Below are positions 1 to 6,744 of a DNA stretch of 64,000 nt, in pieces. Positions within the stretch are counted from its first letter, which is position 1, and the number at the start of each line of letters is the position of its first letter. A program made the position numbers and the translations under genes. The DNA lies in assembly GCA_002951815.1 (NCBI GenBank), contig CP019454.1:3173837-3237836 (forward strand), written 5' to 3'. Source of the DNA: Sulfobacillus thermotolerans (GTDB lineage Bacteria; Bacillota; Sulfobacillia; Sulfobacillales; Sulfobacillaceae). Under the pieces are notes generated by a model. It was not told the DNA's origin. It ran no database searches and saw nothing but the letters and a program-made list of their open reading frames with translations.

Positions 1-229
1 TAAAAGGCCGTTGCCGGATTTCGCGCCGGATATACTGCTGATTGTTGTCTTTTTCTTCCGGCACTGTCCCTTGAATCTGCAGGACACCATTTTCAATCGC
101 AAGATGCAGCTGGTATTCTGTGTATCCGGGAACCGCTAAATCCACTTCAAACGCATTGTCTTTACGCACAATATTGGTTAGCGGTACAAACCCTACTCCG
201 TTCACGCCATACCATTCCTCAAACCGCAT
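1..229 (-). CDS. Hsp20/alpha-crystallin small heat shock protein (C-terminus outside window)
   Basis: Only the first 76 codons are present; the gene runs off the left edge. The translation begins MRFEEWYGVNG and contains VPLTNIVRKDNAFEVDLAVPG, ENGVLQIQG and YIRREIRQRPF, the typical order of an alpha-crystallin domain start. Small heat shock proteins of this family are ATP-independent holdases that keep unfolding cytosolic proteins soluble. The ATG at 227-229 is preceded by an AGGTGA ribosome site about 7 nt upstream, which fixes the start. A strong sigma-A-type promoter lies at 272-299. No CIRCE-like inverted repeat was found, so HrcA control is not indicated. The family call is firm; the missing C-terminus prevents a check of the I-x-I tail. 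Confidence 0.88.
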   Translation of the reverse strand, partial: MRFEEWYGVNGVGFVPLTNIVRKDNAFEVDLAVPGYTEYQLHLAIENGVLQIQGTVPEEKDNNQQYIRREIRQRPF

Positions 230-271
230 CGCAATCACCTCGCATTTGTGACTTTGTCTTTCTTTGTCTTT

Positions 272-299
272 ATAATATCACGCTTTCCTTCGATGTCAA
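272..299 (-). promoter_or_regulatory. Sigma-A-type promoter of the hsp20 gene
   Basis: On the minus strand TTGACA (294-299) is followed after 16 nt by TATTAT (272-277). The -35 is a perfect consensus and the -10 has one mismatch. It lies about 45 nt upstream of the Hsp20 start codon with no gene between. Confidence 0.75.
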
Positions 300-408
300 C
301 ATTTCCCGTAAAAATTTTTTCGGAGATTTTATCCAATGTCGAGGGGAATACGCCACGCCTTGCGGAACGTGAGACCTGCTTCAAGAACCGGTGAGTCCAA
401 TCCCTTCG

Positions 409-417
409 TGGTATAAT
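409..417 (+). promoter_or_regulatory. Extended -10 promoter of the DUF1284 gene
   Basis: TGGTATAAT is an extended -10 (TGnTATAAT) 20 nt upstream of the GTG start at 437. No good -35 is seen at 17 nt, which is usual for extended -10 promoters. Confidence 0.5.
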
Positions 418-436
418 TCGCCGAGGTGGTATTAAC

Positions 437-859
437 GTGAAGACAATACGTTTACGCGGTCATCATATTTTATGCTTGCTGGGGTACCGCGGCATGGGAT
501 ATTCAGAAGAATACATTGTCAATATGACAGCCATTCATCAGACCTTGCGCAACGAGCCGCAGACTCGAATCATATTGATAACAGGCCCTGACGACTTGTG
601 CGATAAGTTCCCGACAACTCAACCTTATCATTGTGAAGATGCCGAAATCTTTTGGCGCGATCAACGCGTCTTAGACCAGTTATCGCTGTCATTAACCAAA
701 GAAACAACGTGGGACGCTATTGTCGACCGCATCAGGCAGCATATGGTTTCCGGTGATATCGACACGCTCTGTGCTACGTGCTCGTGGCGACCTTACGGTG
801 TCTGCGCTCAAGGTCTTGATGACATCAAACAGGGTAAGGGATTGTTTCCAATCCCTTAA
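437..859 (+). CDS. DUF1284 family protein
   Basis: A 140-residue protein starting IRLRGHHILCLLGYRGMGYS after the first three residues, the conserved N-terminus of DUF1284. Cysteines occur at about residue 13 (HHILCLL), in a DLCDKF segment, in YHCED, and in a C-terminal CATCSWRPYGVC cluster. This family is thought to bind metal or an Fe-S cluster, but its function is not established. GTG at 437 is chosen because GAGGTGG lies 7 nt upstream. The gene is monocistronic and convergent with the UspA gene 25 nt downstream. Confidence 0.8.
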   Translation: MKTIRLRGHHILCLLGYRGMGYSEEYIVNMTAIHQTLRNEPQTRIILITGPDDLCDKFPTTQPYHCEDAEIFWRDQRVLDQLSLSLTKETTWDAIVDRIRQHMVSGDIDTLCATCSWRPYGVCAQGLDDIKQGKGLFPIP

Positions 860-884
860 CGCCTGCACGCCCCAGATATTTCTG

Positions 885-1364
885 TCATGATGCATCTTGG
901 GACGGGGGAATAATGACAACAGGTAAGGATGCATGCGTCGCCAGCCACCGCGGAAAACTGCCAAAGAGTCCTTCAATCCATGCTGAGCCATGGTGACGGC
1001 CTGCGACCACCGCTTGGGCCTTGGCTTTGATAGCCGCTTCTAAGAACGCTTGGGCAGCATGCATTTCCCCATCTTGAATCGTTACGACTTGCCACTGAGC
1101 CGTAATGCCCGTCTTCTTCACCATGGCCATCGCCTGTTCGCGCACCTTTTCGGCATTGGCATCCCATTCCTCGAGCAGTGTTTCGAGACTCGCCATGGAC
1201 GATCCTCCGTAGGTGGTCGGAGCAATGGGCTGAACAAAGGCCACAATGTCTTTAACGTCAACGATCAACACTTCACCCTGGTCTCCGAGCCATTCCAAGG
1301 CGGCTTCTAAGGCGCGCCAACTGGCATGCGATCCATCGACGGCTACAGCCACTTTCGTTAGCAT
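885..1364 (-). CDS. Universal stress protein, UspA family
   Basis: About 159 residues with the UspA fold signature: an N-terminal VAVAVDGSHASWRALEAAL strand-helix with the conserved Asp, a central KAQAVVAGRHHGSAW glycine-rich segment and a final LPVVIIPP strand. These cytosolic nucleotide-binding proteins are induced by stress; the client is unknown here. Two ATGs lie six bases apart (1370 and 1364). The ribosome site AGAGGAG sits only 2 nt from the first but 8 nt from the second, so 1364 is preferred. It is a single-domain, single-gene unit convergent with the DUF1284 gene. Confidence 0.88.
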   Translation of the reverse strand: MLTKVAVAVDGSHASWRALEAALEWLGDQGEVLIVDVKDIVAFVQPIAPTTYGGSSMASLETLLEEWDANAEKVREQAMAMVKKTGITAQWQVVTIQDGEMHAAQAFLEAAIKAKAQAVVAGRHHGSAWIEGLFGSFPRWLATHASLPVVIIPPSQDAS

Positions 1365-1440
1365 GTTCATTTCTCCTCTGCAAAATCTCGCGTATTGCCA
1401 TGATTATGCCATACATTTCCACAGATGCCTAAAGGCTTAC

Positions 1441-1471
1441 AGGACAAGACACGCGCTTTTTGTCTTGTCCT
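1441..1471. terminator. Perfect hairpin downstream of the small membrane-protein pair
   Basis: An 11-bp perfect stem (AGGACAAGACA, 1441-1451, with its complement at 1461-1471) encloses a 9-nt loop. It sits 9 nt after the stop of the 57-residue membrane protein on the minus strand. There is no clean T-run, so factor-assisted termination or mRNA 3'-end protection is possible. Confidence 0.5.
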
Positions 1472-1480
1472 AAACGAAAA

Positions 1481-1654
1481 TTAATGAAACACCGCGATAG
1501 TAAAAAAAATGAGGGTAATGGCTGCCAACCCCAAATGGGTGATCACCAAGCCCAACGGATAATTCCGTTTCGGCAGGAGATAGGCAAAGAACAATGTACC
1601 TCCTCCCACAACCGTGAGCAAAAACAACATATACGTCCATTGCAACAAGGTCAT
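1481..1654 (-). CDS. Small two-helix membrane protein (57 aa)
   Basis: A short gene of 57 codons, starting MTLLQWTYMLFLLTVVGGG. Two hydrophobic segments (about residues 8-25 and 36-55) are joined by a polar LPKRNYPLG loop. The ATG at 1654 overlaps the TGA of the upstream gene (ATGA, 1651-1654), a strong sign of translational coupling. I do not recognise the family. It may form a small membrane complex with its partner. The length, hydrophobic pattern and coupling make it a likely real gene rather than chance. Confidence 0.62.
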   Translation of the reverse strand: MTLLQWTYMLFLLTVVGGGTLFFAYLLPKRNYPLGLVITHLGLAAITLIFFTIAVFH

Positions 1655-1956
1655 TGGGTCGCCCCCTTACTAGGTGCAACCGACCCCGAATTCGTGAAAG
1701 TCAGACCATGCCGGTGCAAAGTCAACCATAAGGTGCTGTGAGCGCCTCGTCCAATTACCGGATGCGGATAATGCTGCCTGAGGCTCGGCGCCATGGCTGA
1801 CGAAAACAAAATAAACGTCATGACCGTCAAAAATAAGTGGACGGCCAAAAAACGCGGCGGCAACTTGCGCCGGCGCAAATCATAACGCAGAAAAAATATG
1901 ACGCCTAAAACAAATGTCAGAAGGTACGTAAGATACGCCCATATGACCACATGCAT
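1651..1956 (-). CDS. Small membrane protein of unknown function (101 aa)
   Basis: Starts MHVVIWAYLTYLLTFVLG. There are two predicted membrane helices (about residues 3-22 and 38-58) separated by a very basic RYDLRRRKLPPRF loop, then a polar tail with several His residues. The start is supported by AAGGTGA 6 nt upstream. It is the first gene of a two-gene operon and its stop overlaps the start of the 57-residue protein. No family is recognised. A role as accessory subunit of a respiratory or transport complex is only a guess. Confidence 0.6.
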   Translation of the reverse strand: MHVVIWAYLTYLLTFVLGVIFFLRYDLRRRKLPPRFLAVHLFLTVMTFILFSSAMAPSLRQHYPHPVIGRGAHSTLWLTLHRHGLTFTNSGSVAPSKGATQ

Positions 1957-2114
1957 CCTTTATCACCTTCCTTGAGCCAAAACGGCTACACCTACCATGA
2001 CTCCTCGCGATAGAGTTTGCGAGAAAACGACACCATGGACCTGCCTCATTGTAACGCACTCAGTAGGACTATGATGCACGCAAATCACCATACGACGTTC
2101 GAAATCATGGCATA

Positions 2115-2143
2115 GAAAATTAGCTGGCACCGCAATGCCAGCT
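2115..2143 (-). terminator. Terminator of the Fur-family gene
   Basis: On the minus strand AGCTGGC pairs with GCCAGCT around an 8-nt loop (2122-2143), followed by AATTTTC. It lies just after the stop of the regulator at 2166. Confidence 0.5.
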
Positions 2144-2165
2144 CGCACCTTCCCTCTTATTATGG

Positions 2166-2627
2166 TTAAAAAGCCTTATGCTCGGCACGAGCTGCCGTCG
2201 ACAGGGTGTTTTGCTTAGCGCAGGCAGGACACAAGCCGCGCAACGTCACGTCGACGGTTTCAATGACAAACCCCGGCGCATCAAACGTCAAAGCCTCCAC
2301 ATTATTCGGTTGCACGTCAAACCAGCCATGGCATGCGACGCAATAAAAATGCTGATGCGGCTTTAAACGCAAGCCATATAAGGCATAACCCTGGGGTGTC
2401 GGCAAAAGCTCCACGATGTTGACCGCGGTTAAATCCTGTAGGGTCTTGTACATCGTCCCTTTTGCCAACTCAGGCAATAACGGCAATAACGCATCACGCA
2501 CTTGGTCGGCCGTGAAATGACTGCCTTCGTGGTCCAGCAAATATTGTAGGACCATGCGCCGTTGCGCTGTCACGCGTAGCCCTTTTTCGCGTAAAAGCGA
2601 TTCCGCTGATACCCCGCGCTGATTCAT
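2166..2627 (-). CDS. Fur/PerR family metal-dependent repressor
   Basis: 153 residues with a winged-helix N-terminus (LREKGLRVTAQRRMVLQYLL, then HFTADQVRDAL) and a metal-binding C-terminus. The HQHFYCVACHGWFDV motif and a later CPAC pair form the structural Zn(Cys)4 site seen in Fur and PerR proteins. Such repressors sense iron, peroxide, zinc or manganese; which one cannot be told from the sequence. ATG at 2627 follows AAGGAGAGAGG. Its promoter (2670-2697) is back-to-back with the CuA-like lipoprotein gene, which makes that gene and itself the likeliest local targets. I saw no clear Fur-box palindrome. Confidence 0.88.
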   Translation of the reverse strand: MNQRGVSAESLLREKGLRVTAQRRMVLQYLLDHEGSHFTADQVRDALLPLLPELAKGTMYKTLQDLTAVNIVELLPTPQGYALYGLRLKPHQHFYCVACHGWFDVQPNNVEALTFDAPGFVIETVDVTLRGLCPACAKQNTLSTAARAEHKAF

Positions 2628-2669
2628 GACCTCTCTCCTTGCTCTTTATCCTAGGTCTCCCTCTTATCT

Positions 2670-2697
2670 ATTATACGGTCTCACCAAGAAAATACAA
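2670..2697 (-). promoter_or_regulatory. Promoter of the Fur-family gene
   Basis: Minus strand TTGTAT (2692-2697), 16-nt spacer, TATAAT (2670-2675). The -10 is a perfect consensus and lies about 43 nt upstream of the start codon. Confidence 0.6.
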
Positions 2698-2805
2698 ACC
2701 GCTGGAAATTGGCAGCCGTCCTAGAAAATAGTCCTTATGGTCCTGGTCACCTGTCTTGGAAATGGGTACCCTAAACAAAGACTCTGACATTAGGGGAGGT
2801 TGAGT

Positions 2806-3366
2806 ATGACTCCACGACCACTTATGATCGCGATGACCACAGCAATGGCTCTGGGACTTGCCGGATGTGGACTCAATACCGCTAGTCCATCCAAAGGACC
2901 GACGGTGATTGCCCGGACGATGGTCATTTACACGGGCCAGGAAATTCACAAACCAGGCTGGCCCCAATACCGTCCCGCTTTTTGGTCCGCGCCAGCCGGC
3001 AGCACCGTACAGCTCACCATTATCTCGCACGATTCCGGTACGGCTCCCTTGATGATGCTGCAAGATGACAAAGTCCGCGGGACGATTGGCGATACGGAGA
3101 TGATTGACGGAAAAGCCGAGCGCTCCGTCAACAACCAAGACATCGCCCATACCTTTACCATTCCTGCGATTGGCTTAAACTTGCCCATACCCGCAGCACC
3201 CGCAGGCCACACAGTCACCGTCACCGCCAAAATTCGGATGCCTCAAGCAGGCCGTTACGGCTGGCAGTGCATGGCCCCTTGCGGCACCTCTCCCATGGGC
3301 ATGGGCGGTCCCATGGTCACTCCAGGGTATATGCAAGGCACTATTACTGTCACTCCAGCGTCTTAA
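2806..3366 (+). CDS. Lipoprotein with a COX2/CuA-like cupredoxin domain, second His ligand missing
   Basis: 186 residues. An N-terminal lipobox (ALGLAGC, Cys21) predicts export and lipid anchoring outside the membrane. The rest resembles the soluble domain of cytochrome c oxidase subunit II: DIAHTFTIPAIG matches the first CuA His region (usually D-V-x-H-S-F) and CMAPCGTSPMGM matches the C-x3-C-G-x-x-H-x-x-M loop. The loop His is a Pro here, so a normal binuclear CuA site is unlikely; a mononuclear copper site or an altered one is possible. ATG 2806 is preferred over TTG 2800 because GGGAGG lies 6 nt upstream. The 3' end overlaps the convergent NlpC/P60 gene by 17 nt. The cupredoxin call is by motif only. 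Confidence 0.68.
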   Translation: MTPRPLMIAMTTAMALGLAGCGLNTASPSKGPTVIARTMVIYTGQEIHKPGWPQYRPAFWSAPAGSTVQLTIISHDSGTAPLMMLQDDKVRGTIGDTEMIDGKAERSVNNQDIAHTFTIPAIGLNLPIPAAPAGHTVTVTAKIRMPQAGRYGWQCMAPCGTSPMGMGGPMVTPGYMQGTITVTPAS

Positions 3367-4591
3367 GGACCGCGCCAACAGACGTGACGCCTTCAAGATA
3401 AGGCAGGTCACGGTCTCTAAGCTCAATATCAAGGGGCGAGACCATGACCTGATTAACCCAATGCACCTGGCCACCATGACGATAGCCCACAAAAGCATGC
3501 AGGGCATAAGGACGACCACGGTACATACCTAAGTAAAACATCACGTGCCCTGGCATAAAGAGCACCTCGCCCGCTAACGCGCCTTCTAATGCGATCCGGC
3601 GCTCATCATATGAGCCCGATAACCGCTGACGCCAAGACACCGCTTGTTCTTGGGCACCGCTATTGCGCGGCATATGAACGCCTAGGGTTTGAAAAACATC
3701 GCGAACAAAACTCGAGCAATCATGCCGGTCAAAGCTATCGCCCCAGCCGTACCGCTCGCCTAATAAGCTGAAAGCGACACGCAGGAGGTTGGCACGCGTC
3801 GCCGGCAAAAACCCCTGGTGCACACCCGGCCCTTTTACCATAAGCGCCGGACGAACGCTCAAGGAGCCATTAGCCGCACGCTGTGGCCACCACACCGCCA
3901 CATGAACCAGTGAGGCTTGATGCCCTACTGAGAACGTCGTGGCCTCTGGCAACATGGTGCCTACACTGACGACGTGGGGCTCCTCATCGCTCCCCGGCTC
4001 CGGTTCCACCACCTGCCGGGGTTGGGTAATGACAATAAGATGGGAACGATCCGCAAAACGCGTAAACGTCAGCGCGTCACACCAGGCCACATCGTCTTGG
4101 CGAACCCATCCCTGATAAATGGGTGACTGCACCAAAAACCATTGGCCATCTGCGCTTTGTCCTAAAATCAAAAGCGGTTCAAAAACCCCAACGCGTGTCT
4201 GTTGCAACTGATCAAATTCCTGGTCCTTTGGCGTGCGAAAGACGGGGTCTAAGGTAGGCCATGACCGTAGTGCCGCTCGCGTCACAGAAAATCCCCATCG
4301 CTCAGGAAAGGGTTCCAGAATGGCATTCTTTTGCACCTGCCCTTGCCACGCCGCCGTCACGGGTTGCCCATGACGGTCATAGCCCTGGGGCACTGCACCC
4401 GCAGGGAGAATTAACGCCGCTTGGTCCCCTCCTTGACGAAGTGTTTGGATTGCCTCTTGAAAGGGGAGATGAGGAGGCTTGAGCGCCTGGTTAATAGCCT
4501 GTGGATTATAAACACGGTGTGCCGCCTCTTCCCCCATGCGAGCGATCCAGAATTCTGGAGACAGCATGGCCTCTTCGACGTGCAAAATCAT
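3350..4591 (-). CDS. NlpC/P60 endopeptidase with SH3-like region (YkfC-like murein peptide hydrolase)
   Basis: 413 residues. The C-terminal third carries the NlpC/P60 papain-like core: the Cys nucleophile in RHDCSSFVRDVFQTLG and the catalytic His in MPGHVMFYLGMY, with the ERYGWGDSFDR lead-in usual for this family. The N-terminal two thirds contain SH3-like beta segments (RVGVFEPLLILG, QGWVRQDDVAW). YkfC-type enzymes cut gamma-D-Glu-diaminopimelate bonds in murein peptides. The start at 4591 is chosen because its ATG overlaps the TGA of the epimerase gene (ATGA) and GAGGGG lies 5 nt upstream. No signal peptide is seen, so it should act in the cytoplasm on imported peptides. Coupling to the epimerase supports the role. 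Confidence 0.82.
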   Translation of the reverse strand: MILHVEEAMLSPEFWIARMGEEAAHRVYNPQAINQALKPPHLPFQEAIQTLRQGGDQAALILPAGAVPQGYDRHGQPVTAAWQGQVQKNAILEPFPERWGFSVTRAALRSWPTLDPVFRTPKDQEFDQLQQTRVGVFEPLLILGQSADGQWFLVQSPIYQGWVRQDDVAWCDALTFTRFADRSHLIVITQPRQVVEPEPGSDEEPHVVSVGTMLPEATTFSVGHQASLVHVAVWWPQRAANGSLSVRPALMVKGPGVHQGFLPATRANLLRVAFSLLGERYGWGDSFDRHDCSSFVRDVFQTLGVHMPRNSGAQEQAVSWRQRLSGSYDERRIALEGALAGEVLFMPGHVMFYLGMYRGRPYALHAFVGYRHGGQVHWVNQVMVSPLDIELRDRDLPYLEGVTSVGAVLKTLE

Positions 4592-5670
4592 ACCAGCCCC
4601 TCTTCCTGGCCTTGCCACGTGAGCGCCAAACCCGGCTTGTCTGGAAACACAATGGCCCCATGTTCATAGCGAATGCCCCCTTGCGCTTTCGCCTCGTGTA
4701 AAAAGTAGCCGGCATCCAAATCAACATAGTGACATTGGTAGGCTTGGGCCAGCGCGGCGGCCGCACTGACCGATGCCGGACCTTCCATCATACTGCCCAC
4801 CATCAAGTGCAATCCGGCTGCTTGAGCCCACGCTAACAAGAGCGCCCCTCGGGTCAATCCTCCTGCCTTCATTAATTTGACATTGAGAATATCGGCTGCA
4901 CGCAAATCCAACAGCCGTTGCAAATCAAGAGGCTCATACACCGCTTCATCCGCACAAATCGGCAACGCGCTGCGGCTTCGTACCTCGGCCATCCCCCGCA
5001 TGTCGCTAGCCGGGAGTGGCTGCTCAATAAATTCCACCCCATAGGGACCAAGCGCTTCGGCTTGGTCCAACGTTTCTCGGACGGACCACGCTTGATTGGG
5101 GTCTACCCACAGACGCACAGAGCCGCCCACGGCCTCCCGAATTCGGCGCACGCGCACCGCATCGTCTCCGTCGCGGCCACCCACTTTAATTTTTAGTTGC
5201 GAAAATCCTTGGGCCACAAGCGACAAAGCTTGACGCTCCATGGTCTCACTCGTGTCCAAACTGACAGTCGCATCCGTCAACACCGTGGTACCCTTTCCTC
5301 CCAGTTGGCGCACCAACGGCATGTCATCAAAGCGGGCATACAAATCATGTAAGGCAATATCCACCGCCGCTTTTGCCGACGTATTGTGTTGCAGCGCATC
5401 TTGAACCGCTTGATACGTCGCGTTGCGGTCATCGAGATCGCGCCCATAGAGCGCAGGCAATAGATATTCCCGAATCGCAGCCACGATGCCCGCCGTCGTC
5501 TCACCCGTAATCGCCGCCGTAGGAGACGCTGACCCCAGCCCTTGGTGGCCGGAATCGGCTAGCAAGGTGACACGGACATCGTCTACCGCTGTCACTTCCC
5601 GTAAACTTGTACGGAATGGGGTCACAAGCGGCAAACGAGCAACATGGACCATCCCTTCTATCAATCGCAC
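4588..5670 (-). CDS. Dipeptide epimerase, enolase superfamily (L-Ala-D/L-Glu type)
   Basis: 360 residues of the muconate-lactonizing/epimerase group. Visible are the LKIKVGG lysine motif of the acid-base K-x-K pair, the metal ligands in LWVDPNQAW, EFIEQPL and ICADEAV, and the C-terminal lysine in NVKLMKAGG. Family members epimerise L-Ala-D-Glu to L-Ala-L-Glu during murein recycling, or other dipeptides. The coupled YkfC-like hydrolase downstream fits this. GTG 5670 is preferred because AGGAGG lies 8 nt upstream and PFRTSLREV then falls at the usual distance from the start. An in-frame extension to 5772 exists but lacks a comparable site. Exact dipeptide specificity cannot be read off. Confidence 0.82.
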   Translation of the reverse strand: MRLIEGMVHVARLPLVTPFRTSLREVTAVDDVRVTLLADSGHQGLGSASPTAAITGETTAGIVAAIREYLLPALYGRDLDDRNATYQAVQDALQHNTSAKAAVDIALHDLYARFDDMPLVRQLGGKGTTVLTDATVSLDTSETMERQALSLVAQGFSQLKIKVGGRDGDDAVRVRRIREAVGGSVRLWVDPNQAWSVRETLDQAEALGPYGVEFIEQPLPASDMRGMAEVRSRSALPICADEAVYEPLDLQRLLDLRAADILNVKLMKAGGLTRGALLLAWAQAAGLHLMVGSMMEGPASVSAAAALAQAYQCHYVDLDAGYFLHEAKAQGGIRYEHGAIVFPDKPGLALTWQGQEEGLV

Positions 5671-5772
5671 CCCAGACCCCTCCTCTTCACCTGTGACGGC
5701 CAAGCTTGTTACCAAAAAGATTCGCTTTGGCAGGTGAAAGTTCCTGTCTTTGGGGTGGGATTTTTCTTTCAA

Positions 5773-6633
5773 TCACAGAGATAGCATCTTGGCAATGTCC
5801 GGCAGAGCCTCAATCGCCGCATGGCGCCCTAAGGCGATAAGGCGATGATAGTCGTGAAAAGCCCAAAATGGCGTCCCTTCAGTCGGTGGACTTATCACGA
5901 CTGAGAGGTACTGTTGATTCTGCACATCGGACAATTCTTGGGTCACAAAAGCCTCCGACCGCGCTAAAATGTCGGCAATCCCCAAATCGGCGCCGTTGAC
6001 CGGTTTCGTGGGCGCGACATTGACCCCAATAACCGGCCCTGGGCAAAGTTGAAAAGCCCAATTAATCGGCAACGTGTCGGAAATCCCGCCATCGACATAC
6101 AAGGCCGCCTTGTGGCGCACCGCATCAAATAACGCAGGAATCGCCATCGTCGCCCCTAAAGCCCAACGCAGGTGAGCTTGTTGGATAATTTCCCAGCCCG
6201 GCCCTGGGGGCTTAACCCCCAAAACGGGCGTAAAGGCCGCGGGCTGCATTTGCGCAATATTCGTCGCAATCACCGCACAGGGCATCGCCCAATCCGCAAT
6301 GGTTTGCACAGTGGGAGATAGCGCAATGAGACTCTCCAAGAACTTTTGCGGATTAATGATCCCGGTAGCGGGCTGATGTACCCCCGGCCAAATTTCTTTA
6401 ACAAATCCCTCCGTATTCAGCTCGAAATAGTCCTCCGGGTGTTCGGTTACGGCTTGGCCCCACGCGACCATATCCTCCACCCCTACCCCTGACGCAACCA
6501 TCGATGCCACCAATCCTCCAGCCGATGTTCCTGCCACTGCCGACGGCCACAAACCGTTTTCCTCCAAGACTTGCAACACGCCTAAATGCGCGGCTCCCAG
6601 CAAACCTCCCCCAGACAATGCGAGTGCAAACAT
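5773..6633 (-). CDS. Patatin-like phospholipase / lipid acyl hydrolase
   Basis: 286 residues starting MFALALSGGGLLGAAHLGVL, which holds the oxyanion-hole glycine motif. The nucleophile elbow is GTSAGG (Ser at about residue 42) and the catalytic dyad Asp is in YVDGGISDTLP. The protein is soluble and belongs to the bacterial RssA/YchK-like group, which hydrolyses acyl esters of unknown natural substrate. ATG 6633 follows AAGGGGGG with a 10-nt spacer; upstream in-frame codons look unlike the family. It lies about 100 nt upstream of the epimerase in the same direction, so cotranscription is possible. Confidence 0.85.
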   Translation of the reverse strand: MFALALSGGGLLGAAHLGVLQVLEENGLWPSAVAGTSAGGLVASMVASGVGVEDMVAWGQAVTEHPEDYFELNTEGFVKEIWPGVHQPATGIINPQKFLESLIALSPTVQTIADWAMPCAVIATNIAQMQPAAFTPVLGVKPPGPGWEIIQQAHLRWALGATMAIPALFDAVRHKAALYVDGGISDTLPINWAFQLCPGPVIGVNVAPTKPVNGADLGIADILARSEAFVTQELSDVQNQQYLSVVISPPTEGTPFWAFHDYHRLIALGRHAAIEALPDIAKMLSL

Positions 6634-6744
6634 AATACGATTGCCCCCCTTCAGTGGTCCTTTTACACCATATTCCAAAGGTCCCGTGTTTCTTCGGGAA
6701 GGCAATAACTGGGGCGAAGAAAAGTTGAAAATCAACCGAAAATC

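Noticed and set aside
1963-2148. 61-residue open frame on the minus strand
   Set aside because: It begins inside the hairpin that terminates the Fur-family gene and shows no family likeness.
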